NCBI RefSeq assembly: GCF_041080675.1
Contig: NZ_CP163520.1
Coordinates: 5,642,001 to 5,706,000 of the forward strand
From: Streptomyces sp. cg36
GTDB lineage: Bacteria; Actinomycetota; Actinomycetes; Streptomycetales; Streptomycetaceae
Direction: 5' to 3'
Length of the DNA: 64,000 bases
The notes under the pieces were generated by a model, which saw only the letters and a program-made list of their open reading frames with translations, made no database searches and had not been told where the DNA came from. Below, one piece after another: positions 55,154 to 64,000 of the stretch. The position numbers and the translations under genes are program-made. Numbering within the stretch: the stretch's first letter is position 1; each line of letters opens with the position of its first letter.

Positions 55154-56935
55154 CTACAGGCCGAGCTCGACCTCGAACTCGCCGGCCTCCAGGATCGCCT
55201 TGACGGCCGTCAGGTAGCGGGCGGCGTCGGCGCCGTCCACCAGACGGTGGTCGTAGGAGAGCGACAGGTAGGTCATGTCGCGGACGCCGATGACCGTGCC
55301 CTCGGCGGTCTCGATGACCGCCGGGCGCTTGACGGTGGCACCGATGCCCAGGATGGCGACCTGGTTCGGCGGCACGATGACCGTGTCGAACAGCGCACCG
55401 CGCGAGCCGGTGTTGCTGATCGTGAAGGTCGCGCCGGACAGCTCGTCCGGGGTGATCTTGTTGGCGCGGACCTTGCCGGCCAGGTCGGCGGTCGCCTTGG
55501 AGATGCCGGCGATGTTCAGGTCGCCCGCACCCTTGATGACCGGCGTCATCAGACCCTTCTCGGAGTCCACGGCGATGCCGATGTTCTCCGAGTCGAAGTA
55601 CGTGATGGTGCCCTCGTCCTCGTTGATCCGGGCGTTGATGACCGGGTGGGCCTTCAGCGCCTGGGCCGCCGCCTTCACGAAGAACGGCATCGGGGAGAGC
55701 TTGACGCCCTCGCGGGCGGCGAAGGAGTCCTTCGCCTGGCCGCGCAGCTTCATCAGCTTGGTGATGTCGACCTCGACGACCGAGGTCAGCTGGGCCTGCG
55801 AGTGCAGCGCCTTCATCATGTTGTCGCCGATGACCTTGCGCATCCGGGTCATCTTGACCGTCTGGCCGCGCAGCGGGGACGCCTCCAGGGAGGGGGCGGC
55901 CTTCGCGGCGGGCGCGGCGGCGGCCGGCGCCGGGGCGGCGGCCTTGGCGGCCTCGGCCGCGGCGATGACGTCCTGCTTGCGGATGCGGCCACCGACGCCG
56001 GTGCCCTTGACCGCGCCCAGGTCCACACCGGACTCGGAGGCGAGCTTGCGGACCAGCGGCGTGACGTACGCGCCGTCGTCACCGGAGGTCGCGGCCGGAG
56101 CCGGGGCCGGGGTGACCGGAGCGGGAGCCGCGACCGGCGCGGGCGCCGGGGCGGCGGGCGCGGCCGGGGCGGCCACGGGCGCGGCCGGGGCGGCCACGGG
56201 GGCGGCCGGGGCCGGAGCCGGAGCGGCCGGGGCGGGCGCCGGAGCGGCCACCGGGGCCGGAGCCGGGGCGGCGGCCGGAGCAGCGGGGGCCGGGGCCGGG
56301 GCGGCGGCGGGCGCGGCACCGGCGGCGCCGATGACGGCCAGCTTGGCGCCGACCTCGGCGGTCTCGTCCTCGCCGACCACGATCTCCAGCAGCACACCGG
56401 CGACCGGGGCGGGGATCTCGGTGTCGACCTTGTCGGTGGAGACCTCGAGGAGCGGCTCGTCCTCGGCGACCTCCTCGCCGACCTGCTTCAGCCAGCGGGT
56501 GACGGTGCCCTCGGTGACGGACTCGCCCAGCGCGGGCAGCGTCACGTCGGTGCCGGAGGCGCCACCGGCCGGGGCGGCGGCCGGAGCCGGGGCCTCGGCG
56601 GCGGGCGCCGGGGCGGCCGGAGCCTCGGCCACGGGGGCCGGGGCGGCGGCGGGGGCCTCGGCCTGGGCCGGAGCCGGGGCGGCGGCGGGCGCGCCCGTGC
56701 CGTCGTCGATGATCGCCAGCTCGGCGCCGACCTCGACGGTCTCGTCCTCGGCGACCTTGATGGAGGCCAGGATGCCGGAGGCCGGGGCCGGGATCTCGGT
56801 GTCGACCTTGTCGGTCGAGACCTCGAGCAACGGCTCGTCGGCCTCGACGCGCTCGCCCTCGGCCTTCAGCCAGCGGGTGACGGTGCCCTCGGTGACGCTC
56901 TCGCCGAGCGCCGGAAGGGTTACGGAAACCGACAT
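55154..56935 (-). CDS. sucB: Dihydrolipoamide acyltransferase E2
   Basis: E2 subunit of a 2-oxo acid dehydrogenase complex, 593 aa. Two lipoyl domains, each with [13 protein letters not shown] (Lys 43 and a second near 170), are linked by Ala/Pro-rich swinging arms. A peripheral-subunit-binding domain ([36 protein letters not shown], about 300-335) and the catalytic domain with [16 protein letters not shown] (His and Asp of the active site) follow. LipB and LipA in this window make its lipoyl groups. Annotated as SucB by similarity; in actinobacteria such E2s may also serve pyruvate dehydrogenase. AAGGAG is 11 bases upstream. 54 bp downstream of lpdA, probably an operon. Confidence 0.95.
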   Translation of the reverse strand: MSVSVTLPALGESVTEGTVTRWLKAEGERVEADEPLLEVSTDKVDTEIPAPASGILASIKVAEDETVEVGAELAIIDDGTGAPAAAPAPAQAEAPAAAPAPVAEAPAAPAPAAEAPAPAAAPAGGASGTDVTLPALGESVTEGTVTRWLKQVGEEVAEDEPLLEVSTDKVDTEIPAPVAGVLLEIVVGEDETAEVGAKLAVIGAAGAAPAAAPAPAPAAPAAAPAPAPVAAPAPAPAAPAPAPAAPVAAPAAPVAAPAAPAAPAPAPVAAPAPVTPAPAPAATSGDDGAYVTPLVRKLASESGVDLGAVKGTGVGGRIRKQDVIAAAEAAKAAAPAPAAAAPAAKAAPSLEASPLRGQTVKMTRMRKVIGDNMMKALHSQAQLTSVVEVDITKLMKLRGQAKDSFAAREGVKLSPMPFFVKAAAQALKAHPVINARINEDEGTITYFDSENIGIAVDSEKGLMTPVIKGAGDLNIAGISKATADLAGKVRANKITPDELSGATFTISNTGSRGALFDTVIVPPNQVAILGIGATVKRPAVIETAEGTVIGVRDMTYLSLSYDHRLVDGADAARYLTAVKAILEAGEFEVELGL

Positions 56936-56989
56936 GGTTTCAGTTTCTCCTTACAGAATTGCGGAAGTGGTCGTCGCGCCCGAGGGCAA

Positions 56990-58378
56990 TTAGTCGTGGG
57001 AGTGCAGCGGCTTGCCGGCCAGCGCCAGGTGCGCCTCGCCGAGGGCCTCGTTCTGCGTCGGGTGCGCGTGGATGAGCTGCGCGACCTCGGCCGGCAGGGC
57101 CTCCCAGTTGTAGATCAGCTGGGCTTCGCCGACCTGCTCGCCCATGCGGTCACCGACCATGTGGACGCCGACCACGGCACCGTCCTTGACCTGGACGAGC
57201 TTGATCTCGCCCGCGGTCTTGAGGATCTTGCTCTTGCCGTTGCCCGCGAGGTTGTACTTCAGAGCGACGACCTTGTCCGCACCGTAGATCTCCTTGGCCT
57301 TGGCCTCGGAGATGCCGACGGAGGCGACCTCGGGGTGGCAGTACGTCACGCGCGGCACACCGTCGTAGTCGATCGGGACGGTCTTGAGACCGGCCAGACG
57401 CTCCGCCACCAGGATGCCCTCGGCGAAGCCGACGTGCGCGAGCTGGAGGGTCGGGACGAGGTCGCCGACGGCCGAGATGGTGGGCACGTTGGTGCGCATG
57501 TACTCGTCGACCAGGACGTAGCCGCGGTCCATCGCGACGCCCTGCTCCTCGTAGCCGAGGCCCTGCGAGACCGGGCCGCGGCCGATGGCGACGAGGAGGA
57601 CCTCGGCCTCGAACTCCTTGCCGTCGGCCAGCGTGACCTTGACGCCGTTCTGGGTGTACTCGGCCTTCTGGAAGAAGGTGCCCAGGTTGAACTTGATGCC
57701 GCGCTTGCGGAACGCGCGCTCAAGAAGCTTCGAGGAGTTCTCGTCCTCGGCCGGGACGAGGTGCTTGAGGCCCTCGACGACGGTGATGTCGGTGCCGAAG
57801 GACTTCCACGCCGAGGCGAACTCGACGCCGATGACGCCGCCGCCCAGGATGATCGCGGACTGCGGGACCCGGTCCAGGGTCAGCGCGTGGTCCGAGGAGA
57901 TGATCCGGTTGCCGTCGATCTCCAGGCCCGGCAGCGACTTCGGCACGGAGCCGGTCGCCAGGAGGACGTGGCGGCCCTGGACGCGCTGGCCGTTGACGTC
58001 GACGGAGGTGGGCGACGAGAGGCGGCCCTCACCCTCGATGTACGTCACCTTGCGGGAGGCGACGAGACCCTGCAGGCCCTTGTAGAGGCCCGAGATCACG
58101 TCGTCCTTGTACTTGTGGACGGCCGCGATGTCGATGCCCTCGAAGGTGGCCTTGACACCGAACTGCTCGGCCTCGCGCGCCTGGTCGGCGATCTCGCCGG
58201 CGTGCAGCAGGGCCTTGGTGGGGATGCAGCCGTTGTGCAGGCAGGTGCCGCCGAGCTTGTTCTTCTCGATCAGTGCGACGTCCAGGCCCAGCTGAGCTCC
58301 GCGCAGGGCCGCGGCGTAGCCGCCACTGCCACCGCCGAGGATCACTAGGTCGAAAACGGTGCTGGCGTCGTTCGCCAC
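56990..58378 (-). CDS. lpdA: Dihydrolipoyl dehydrogenase E3
   Basis: FAD enzyme of 462 aa that reoxidises the dihydrolipoyl arms of E2 and makes NADH. FAD motif DLVILGGGSGGYAAALRGAQ; redox disulfide GGTCLHNGCIPTKALL (Cys pair four residues apart, about 43 and 48); NAD motif IILGGGVIGVEFASAW; TISAVGDLV; catalytic HAHPTQNE near the C-terminus. GTG 58378 has GGAGG seven bases upstream. It leads the lpdA-sucB unit; the 52-bp palindrome upstream separates it from pepA transcription. Confidence 0.97.
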   Translation of the reverse strand: MANDASTVFDLVILGGGSGGYAAALRGAQLGLDVALIEKNKLGGTCLHNGCIPTKALLHAGEIADQAREAEQFGVKATFEGIDIAAVHKYKDDVISGLYKGLQGLVASRKVTYIEGEGRLSSPTSVDVNGQRVQGRHVLLATGSVPKSLPGLEIDGNRIISSDHALTLDRVPQSAIILGGGVIGVEFASAWKSFGTDITVVEGLKHLVPAEDENSSKLLERAFRKRGIKFNLGTFFQKAEYTQNGVKVTLADGKEFEAEVLLVAIGRGPVSQGLGYEEQGVAMDRGYVLVDEYMRTNVPTISAVGDLVPTLQLAHVGFAEGILVAERLAGLKTVPIDYDGVPRVTYCHPEVASVGISEAKAKEIYGADKVVALKYNLAGNGKSKILKTAGEIKLVQVKDGAVVGVHMVGDRMGEQVGEAQLIYNWEALPAEVAQLIHAHPTQNEALGEAHLALAGKPLHSHD

Positions 58379-58622
58379 GTCACGTCCTCCATGCATGTGC
58401 GCCGGGCGCCGGTCCCGTGACCGGGCGGCGGCTGGTGTTCGGCCGCTGTCTTCGTCGGCCCTGTGGTGGGGGCCCTGTCCTGCCGAGAACCCATCTTCGC
58501 ACTTGTTGCCGGAAGGCGGGACGCGGGGCCGGGCTCCGAGACGTCGGATCGTCCCCGCGGGAGGCGATCGACGGGTCCGGACCGCCGGATTTCGTCCAGA
58601 GCGGAATCCGGGCGGATGCGGG

Positions 58623-58674
58623 GGGTGAACACGGACGGCCTCGGGCACGTGCCCGAGGCCGTCCGTGTTCACCC
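58623..58674 (-). terminator. 52-bp perfect palindrome, pepA terminator
   Basis: Arms of 26 bp (58623-58648 and 58649-58674) are fully complementary with no spacer. It is 24 bp past the pepA stop. It would form an exceptionally stable hairpin and isolate lpdA-sucB from pepA read-through. Confidence 0.85.
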
Positions 58675-58698
58675 GGGGTCGTCCCGGGCGACCCGGGG

Positions 58699-60219
58699 TC
58701 AGCCCAGCTCGCCGTCGGCGGTGCGCTCGGCCAGCCGGACCAGGGTGCGGACCGCGGAGCCGGTGCCGCCCTTGGGGGTGTAGCCGAAGGGGGCGCCCTC
58801 GTTGAAGGCCGGGCCCGCGATGTCCAGGTGGGCCCAGGTGATGCCCTCGCCCACGAACTCCTTCAGGAACAGGCCGGCCACCAGGCCGCCGCCCATCCGC
58901 TCGCCCATGTTGGCGATGTCGGCGGTCGGGGAGTCCATGCCCTTGCGCAGGTCGGCGGGGAGCGGCATGGGCCAGGACGGCTCGCCGGCCTCCTCGGCCG
59001 TCTCGTGCACCGCGGTGCGGAAGGCGTCGTCGTTGGCCATCACACCGAAGGTGCGGTTGCCGAGCGCGAGGACCATGGCGCCGGTCAGGGTCGCCACGTC
59101 CACGATCGCGTCCGGCTTCTCCTCGGACGCCTTGGCCAGCGCGTCGGCCAGCACCAGCCGGCCCTCGGCGTCGGTGTTGAGCACCTCGACGGTCTTGCCG
59201 CTGTACATGCGCAGCACGTCGCCCGGGCGGGTGGCGGAGCCGGACGGCATGTTCTCGGCGAGCGCCAGCCAGCCGGTGACGTTCACCTTCAGGCCGAGGC
59301 GGGCGGCCGTGACGACGGCGGCGAAGACGGCGGCGGCGCCGGCCATGTCGCACTTCATCGTCTCGTTGTGGCCGGCCGGCTTCAGCGAGATGCCGCCCGA
59401 GTCGTAGGTGATGCCCTTGCCGACGAAGGCGAGCGACTTGGCCGCCTGCGGGTGGGTGTAGCCGATGCGGACCAGCCGCGGGCCGTTGGCGGAGCCGACG
59501 CCGACGCCGAGGATGCCCCCGTAGCCGCCCTTGGTGAGCGCCTTCTCGTCGAGCACCTGGACCTTGACGCCGTGCTCCTTGGCGGCCGCGGTGGCGACTG
59601 CGGCGAAGGATTCGGGGTAGAGGTCGTTGGGCGGGGTGTTCACCAGGTCGCGGGCGCGGTTGAGCTCCTCGGCGAGCGCGATGGCCCGCTCGGCGGCGGC
59701 CTTGTGAGCCTTGTCACGCGGCTTGGCGCCGACCAGGGCGATTTCGGCCAGTGGCGCCTTCGCGCCCTTGCCGCCCTCCTGGTACGCGGTGAAGGAGTAC
59801 GCGCCGAGCAGCGCGCCCTCGGCGATGGCGGCCACGTCCTCGGCGGCCTCCAGGGGCAGCGCGAACGCGGCCTTCTTGGTGCCGTTGAGCGCGCGGGCCG
59901 CGACACCGGCGGCGGACCGCAGGGTCTCGGCGGTGTACGCGGCGCCCTTCTCGGGGGCCGCGCCGAGCCCGACCGCCAGCACGACCGGCGCCTTCAGGCC
60001 GGACGGCGACGGCAGCTTGGTCGCCTCGCCCTCGGCACCGGTGGCACCCAGGGTCTCCAGGACGCCGGCGAGCTTGCCGCCGAACGCCTTGTCCACGGCC
60101 TCGGCGCCCGGCGCGACGACCAGACCTCCCTTGGATCCGGCGCCCTTGGCGATGCCGACGACCACGGCGTCGGCGCGCAGCGTCGCGGCACCGGCAGTGC
60201 TGAGAGTCAGAGCAGTCAC
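58699..60219 (-). CDS. pepA: Leucyl aminopeptidase (M17)
   Basis: Cytoplasmic zinc/manganese aminopeptidase of 506 aa, hexameric in the family, which trims N-terminal residues of peptides. Active-site strings: VGKGITYDSGGISLKP (Lys and Asp), MKCDMAGAAAVFAAV, and the M17 signature NTDAEGRLVLADAL (about residue 345). The C-terminal domain ends with GPAFNEGAPFGYTPKGGTGS. GTG 60219 gives the normal family length; an extension to 60345 is unlikely. Divergent from the Agd3-like gene across a 299-bp gap. Confidence 0.95.
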   Translation of the reverse strand: MTALTLSTAGAATLRADAVVVGIAKGAGSKGGLVVAPGAEAVDKAFGGKLAGVLETLGATGAEGEATKLPSPSGLKAPVVLAVGLGAAPEKGAAYTAETLRSAAGVAARALNGTKKAAFALPLEAAEDVAAIAEGALLGAYSFTAYQEGGKGAKAPLAEIALVGAKPRDKAHKAAAERAIALAEELNRARDLVNTPPNDLYPESFAAVATAAAKEHGVKVQVLDEKALTKGGYGGILGVGVGSANGPRLVRIGYTHPQAAKSLAFVGKGITYDSGGISLKPAGHNETMKCDMAGAAAVFAAVVTAARLGLKVNVTGWLALAENMPSGSATRPGDVLRMYSGKTVEVLNTDAEGRLVLADALAKASEEKPDAIVDVATLTGAMVLALGNRTFGVMANDDAFRTAVHETAEEAGEPSWPMPLPADLRKGMDSPTADIANMGERMGGGLVAGLFLKEFVGEGITWAHLDIAGPAFNEGAPFGYTPKGGTGSAVRTLVRLAERTADGELG

Positions 60220-60398
60220 GGTGGTGAAGTCTCTCTTCCGTTGAGTTTCCGAGCCGATGGATGGGTCGGCTGTGCCCCGGCGCATCGTAAATCGGCCGAG
60301 TTGGGCGCGGATACGAGCGTACGCGCGCCGATGCGCTTCGATCACGGCGGCGGCAATTCACTCATCCGTGGTGTCTCTTCAACGTTTCCCCGCCAGAC

Positions 60399-60416
60399 TG
60401 TGAGAGCTCAGTCACA
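60399..60416. promoter_or_regulatory. Inverted repeat TGTGA-N8-TCACA before the deacetylase gene
   Basis: Arms TGTGA (60399-60403) and TCACA (60412-60416) around GAGCTCAG, about 100 bp upstream of the deacetylase start within the 299-bp gap shared with pepA. It resembles a CRP half-site pair but with eight instead of six central bases, so the binding protein is uncertain. Confidence 0.35.
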
Positions 60417-60518
60417 CTCGGCCCGTTCGGGCAAGGGCGCACGGGGCTCCTTTGCATCATCTCCACAGGTCCTCCCATGCGCGCGCGCATCCGGAAGGAC
60501 CCCCATGAGGGGGGAACA

Positions 60519-62549
60519 ATGCACCATTCGTACCGTTTAAGGGCGAGTAGAGCCACGGTGGCGCTGATGGCGGCCGGTCTGCTGGCCACGGCTGTTCCGG
60601 CGGCCGGGGCGGCCACCGCCGCGATACCCCCGCGCATCGACCTCAAGGTGCTCGTCCTCGACGACGGCGGCAGCGCGGTGGACGCGCTCGTGGCGCAGCT
60701 GAGGAGCATCGGACTGCCGTACCAGACGGTGAAGCTGACGGACGCCGGGCGTCCCACGATCGACGCCGCGTTCCTCAGCGACACGGTGAGCGGGCGGCCC
60801 CGCGCCAAGTTCCAGGGCGTCATCGCGCCCAACGAGATCCCCTTCGGCTCCGCCGACGCCCCCGAGCAGACCGCGCTCGCCGCGTACGAGAAGACCTTCG
60901 GGATCCGCCAGATCGACGCCTACACCTGGGCCCACCCCGAGGTCGGCCTCGACTACACCGACCAGAACGGCGGCTGGGCGGGCGTCCTGGACGGGGCCAG
61001 GACCCAGGTCACCGCGGACGGCAAGGCCGGACCGTTCGGCTACCTCGACGGGCCGGTCCTCTTCGAGGACAACTCCCCTTCGGTGTCCGAGAGTTACGGC
61101 TACGCGGGCCATCCCCGGGACGGCTACACCAGCTATCTCACCGCCCCCACCGGCGGCTCCCTGGTCGGCGCCTACACCCACGACGGGCGCAGCGAACTGG
61201 TCGTCACCTTCGCCTACAACCAGTACCAGGAGCAGTTCCGGGTGCTGGCCCGGGGCATGGTGGAGTGGCTGACCCAGGGCGTGCACCTCGGGCAGAGCCG
61301 CAACTACTTCGCGGTCCACGTCGACGACGTCTTCGCGCCGGACGCCCGCTGGGACACCACGCTCAACTGCACGCCGGGCGACTTCGACTGCGCCGGCGGG
61401 GCCGGGCAGACCAGCGACATCCGGATGACGGCGGCGGACGCCCAGTACGCCGCCCAGTGGGAGCAGGCCAACGGCTTCACCCTCGACCTGCTGTACAACG
61501 CGGGATCCGGCGAGGAGTGGAAGGCGGAGAACGGCGGCACCGACGCCCTCACCACCCAACTGCTGGCCGACAAGGCCAAGTTCCGCTGGGAGAACCACAC
61601 CTACACGCACGAGTTCCTCGGCTGCGTCCAGGACACCGGCACCGTGCCCTGGACCTGCGCGAAGAACGTCGACGGCAGCACCAAGTGGGTCTCCCGGAGC
61701 GACATCGCCGGCCAGATCACCAACAACTACAACTGGGGCGTCCAAAAGGGCCTCCCGGTCGACCGCACCGAGCTGGTCACCGGCGAGCACTCCGGTCTGA
61801 AGACCCTGCCGCAGCAGCCCCAGGACAACCCCAACCTGGCCGGCGGGCTCCAGGACGCCGGGGTCAAGTGGACCGGCAGCGACAACTCGCGCGAGCCCCA
61901 GCAGCGCCCGGTCGGCAACGCCCTCACGGTGCCCCGCTACCCGATGAACGTGTACTACAACGTCGGCAAGGCCGCCGAGATGACCGACGAGTACAACTGG
62001 ATCTACACGTCCAAGGCGGACGGCGGCAGCGGACTCTGCGAGAACAACCCGACGTCCACCTGTCTGCCCGCGCCGCTGGACACCGCCACCGGCTACCAGT
62101 CCTACATCGTCCCCCAGGAGGCCGCGACCGCCCTGCGCCACGTGCTCGGCAACGACCCGAAGCCGCACTACGTGCACCAGTCCAACCTCGCCGAGGAGCG
62201 GATCCTCTACCCGGTCCTCGACAAGGTGCTCGGCGACTACCGCGCGCTGTTCGCGGACAGCGCCCCCGTCGTCAACCTGCGGCAGCGGGACATCGGCACC
62301 GAACTCAGCCGCCAGGCCGCCTGGGCCAAGGCCCTCGCGGACGGCAAGGTCACCGCGTACCGCATCGGCACCGCGGTGACCGTCCAGGGCCCGTCGGGCG
62401 TGGTGGCACCCATCACCGCCCCGGAGGGCACCAAGCAGCAACAAGTCCTCGGTACCACCGTGTTCGGCACGCCGTACGCGGGTCAGCGCTCCGCCTGGTC
62501 CTCACCCGGACTCCTCCAGGCGGCGATCACGCTGAAGCTTCCGGCCTGA
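60519..62549 (+). CDS. Secreted Agd3-like polysaccharide deacetylase (CE18-type), TTA at codon 7
   Basis: Exported protein of 676 aa. A signal peptide (ATVALMAAGLLATAVPAAGA) is followed by an N-terminal alpha/beta domain (DLKVLVLDDGGSAVDALVAQ). The deacetylase domain has the metal/catalytic motif YFAVHVDDVFAPDARWD (Asp 269, Asp 270) and ENHTYTHEFLGC (HxxxH, 360-364). This is the pattern of Agd3, the fungal galactosaminogalactan deacetylase, rather than of classic NodB enzymes. Codon 7 is TTA (60537-60539), so translation should need bldA tRNA. AGGGGGG lies four bases before ATG 60519. The next gene, PelF-like, starts 37 bp later. Likely role: removing N-acetyl groups from an exported GalNAc/GlcNAc polymer. 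Confidence 0.85.
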   Translation: MHHSYRLRASRATVALMAAGLLATAVPAAGAATAAIPPRIDLKVLVLDDGGSAVDALVAQLRSIGLPYQTVKLTDAGRPTIDAAFLSDTVSGRPRAKFQGVIAPNEIPFGSADAPEQTALAAYEKTFGIRQIDAYTWAHPEVGLDYTDQNGGWAGVLDGARTQVTADGKAGPFGYLDGPVLFEDNSPSVSESYGYAGHPRDGYTSYLTAPTGGSLVGAYTHDGRSELVVTFAYNQYQEQFRVLARGMVEWLTQGVHLGQSRNYFAVHVDDVFAPDARWDTTLNCTPGDFDCAGGAGQTSDIRMTAADAQYAAQWEQANGFTLDLLYNAGSGEEWKAENGGTDALTTQLLADKAKFRWENHTYTHEFLGCVQDTGTVPWTCAKNVDGSTKWVSRSDIAGQITNNYNWGVQKGLPVDRTELVTGEHSGLKTLPQQPQDNPNLAGGLQDAGVKWTGSDNSREPQQRPVGNALTVPRYPMNVYYNVGKAAEMTDEYNWIYTSKADGGSGLCENNPTSTCLPAPLDTATGYQSYIVPQEAATALRHVLGNDPKPHYVHQSNLAEERILYPVLDKVLGDYRALFADSAPVVNLRQRDIGTELSRQAAWAKALADGKVTAYRIGTAVTVQGPSGVVAPITAPEGTKQQQVLGTTVFGTPYAGQRSAWSSPGLLQAAITLKLPA

Positions 62550-62586
62550 CCAGCCGACTGACATTCGCTGTCCAGGGGGGACACCA

Positions 62587-64000
62587 ATGCCGAGCAGTGG
62601 CCGTCACGTCACCATGCTCACGGAAGGCACCTATCCGCACATCCACGGAGGCGTCAGCACCTGGTGCGACCAGCTCGTGCGCGGTATGCCGGAGGTCGAC
62701 TTCAACGTCCTGGCCCTCACCGGCAACGGCCGCGAGCCGGTCACCTGGGAGCTGCCGCCGAACGTGTACCGGCACACCGCGTTCCCGCTGTGGGGACCGG
62801 CGCCGACGCGACGGCCACTCCTCGGCAAGGAGCGGCGCCGCTTCATAGACGTCTATGAGCGGTTCCTGCTCTCGATGCTCGACCCCGAGTCCGGCTGCAA
62901 CTTCGCCCAGGGGCTCTACTCCCTGGCGCGGCTGGCTCGGGCCGGGCGGCTCTCCACCGCACTGCGCTCGGAGGCCGCCCTGCGGTCGCTCATGTGGATC
63001 TGGACCATGCCGCACCTCCAGATAGCCACCGCACGGCCCACCGTGCACGACGCCCTGACCGCCACCGACCTGCTCGAACACGCGCTGCGCCCGCTGGCCG
63101 CCCGGCTCCCGGAGGACTGTGTGGCCCACGCGGTCAGCAGCGGCCTCGCCACCCTGCCCGCGCTCGCCGCCCAGCATCTGGACGGCGTTCCCTTTCTCCT
63201 CACCGAACACGGCATCTACCTGCGCGAACGCTATCTCGGCTACCGCACGGGGGAGCAGACCTGGCCGGTGAAATCGGTGATCCTCAGCTTCTACCGCGAG
63301 CTCAACTCGATGGGCTACCGCCAGGCCGATCTGATCACCCCCTGCAACCAGTACAACCGCCGCTGGGAAGAGCGCGGCGGCGCCCCGGCGGACCGCATCA
63401 GGACCGTCTACAACGGAGTCGACCCCAACCTCTTCCCGCACGCCGGCCCCGACCCCGCGATCCCCACCCTCAGCTGGTGCGGCCGGATCGACCCCATCAA
63501 GGACCTGGAGACCCTGATCCGGGCGTACGCCATGGTCCGCGCCGAACTGCCCGAGGTGCGGCTGCGGCTCTTCGGCCCCGTACCGGCGGGCAACGCGGAC
63601 TACCGCACCACGCTGGAGAAGCTCGCCGCCGAACTCGGCGTGACCGACGGCATCAGCTACGAGGGCCGCGTCAGCGACGTCGCGAGCGCCTACGCGGCGG
63701 GGAGCGTGGTGATGCTCTCCAGCATCAGCGAGGGCTTCCCCTTCTCCATCATCGAAGCCATGTCCTGCGGCCGGGCCACGGTCTCCACCGACGTCGGCGG
63801 GGTGCGCGAGGCCGTCGGCGACGCCGGACTCGTGGTCCCGCCGCGCGAGCCCGCGCTGATGGCCGAGGCCACCCTCACCCTGCTGCGGGACGACGCCCGC
63901 CGCGCCGAACTGGGCGCGCGGGCCCGCAGCCGGGTCGTCGACCAGTTCACCCTGCACCGCTCGGTGGACGGCTTCCGCAAGATCTACCTGGAGCTGGCCG
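62587..64000 (+). CDS. PelF-like GT4 glycosyltransferase (partial, right edge)
   Basis: Cytosolic family-4 glycosyltransferase, 471 codons before the window ends. The N-terminus VTMLTEGTYPHIHGGVSTWC is the hallmark of PelF, the UDP-sugar polymerase of Pel exopolysaccharide. Also FLLTEHGIYLRERYLGYR, DLITPCNQYNRRWEERGG, TVYNGVDPN, LSWCGRIDPIKDLETLIRAY and the EX7E nucleotide-binding motif EGFPFSIIEAMSCGRATVST (about 382-390). GGGGGG lies six bases before the ATG. Coupled to the upstream deacetylase. PelF normally works with a membrane transporter (PelG) and a c-di-GMP receptor (PelD), expected downstream but outside the window. Confidence 0.85.
   Translation, partial: MPSSGRHVTMLTEGTYPHIHGGVSTWCDQLVRGMPEVDFNVLALTGNGREPVTWELPPNVYRHTAFPLWGPAPTRRPLLGKERRRFIDVYERFLLSMLDPESGCNFAQGLYSLARLARAGRLSTALRSEAALRSLMWIWTMPHLQIATARPTVHDALTATDLLEHALRPLAARLPEDCVAHAVSSGLATLPALAAQHLDGVPFLLTEHGIYLRERYLGYRTGEQTWPVKSVILSFYRELNSMGYRQADLITPCNQYNRRWEERGGAPADRIRTVYNGVDPNLFPHAGPDPAIPTLSWCGRIDPIKDLETLIRAYAMVRAELPEVRLRLFGPVPAGNADYRTTLEKLAAELGVTDGISYEGRVSDVASAYAAGSVVMLSSISEGFPFSIIEAMSCGRATVSTDVGGVREAVGDAGLVVPPREPALMAEATLTLLRDDARRAELGARARSRVVDQFTLHRSVDGFRKIYLELA

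Noticed and set aside
60399..60416. Canonical CRP site upstream of the deacetylase gene
   Set aside because: Central spacing is eight, not six, bases; kept only as a low-confidence inverted repeat.

Overview
The window is high-GC actinobacterial DNA, almost certainly a Streptomyces chromosome. It has strong third-position GC bias with long antisense shadow frames, many GTG starts, only two TTA codons found in genes, and eukaryotic-type GSII next to GSI. As I recall it, the gene order (glnE, mal genes, glnII, glnA, lipA/lipB, aceE, sucB-lpdA, pepA) matches the S. coelicolor core region around SCO2178-SCO2235. I see no rRNA, tRNA, insertion sequence, prophage or CRISPR array.

Layout. 1-6043: MFS transporter (cut by the edge), secreted phosphoesterase, glnE, PAP2 membrane protein. 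6200-15314: maltose/maltodextrin locus in which malEFG lies between two oppositely oriented agl-malR pairs. 15411-22455: STAND ATPase regulator, receiver-PP2C phosphatase with a TTA codon, acetyltransferase, and a TetR/[2Fe-2S] reductase/PF10118 operon. 22532-29311: membrane protein with a sigma-like N-terminus, secreted GH89 enzyme, lipoprotein, DUF1996 protein. 29410-34733: methyltransferase, two-component system, GlnRII-like regulator, a 39-codon gene, glnII. 34903-39473: oxidoreductase, small membrane and redox proteins, glnA. 39717-43527: RDD and DUF4191 membrane proteins, 70-aa protein, lipA, lipB. 43735-50271: TPR regulator, FAD oxidoreductase, epimerase, acetyltransferase, SpoIIE phosphatase, DUF4240. 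50468-60219: aceE, a repeat array, GntR regulator, sucB, lpdA, pepA. 60519-64000: an Agd3-like polysaccharide deacetylase (TTA at codon 7) followed by a PelF-like glycosyltransferase running off the window.

How the genes work together. Nitrogen assimilation is concentrated here: two glutamine synthetases, the adenylyltransferase acting on GlnA, a GlnRII-like regulator, and matching four-half-site GlnR boxes upstream of both glnA and glnII. Lipoate synthesis (lipA/lipB) supplies the cofactor of the nearby SucB acyltransferase, and lpdA reoxidises it. The mal locus imports and hydrolyses maltodextrins under LacI-type control. The right end begins what looks like a cationic exopolysaccharide (Pel/galactosaminogalactan-like) operon that may depend on bldA tRNA. 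A GGGGCGCGGGGAACTGCGCG repeat family occurs at four loci, including a 12-copy array of two opposed blocks upstream of aceE.
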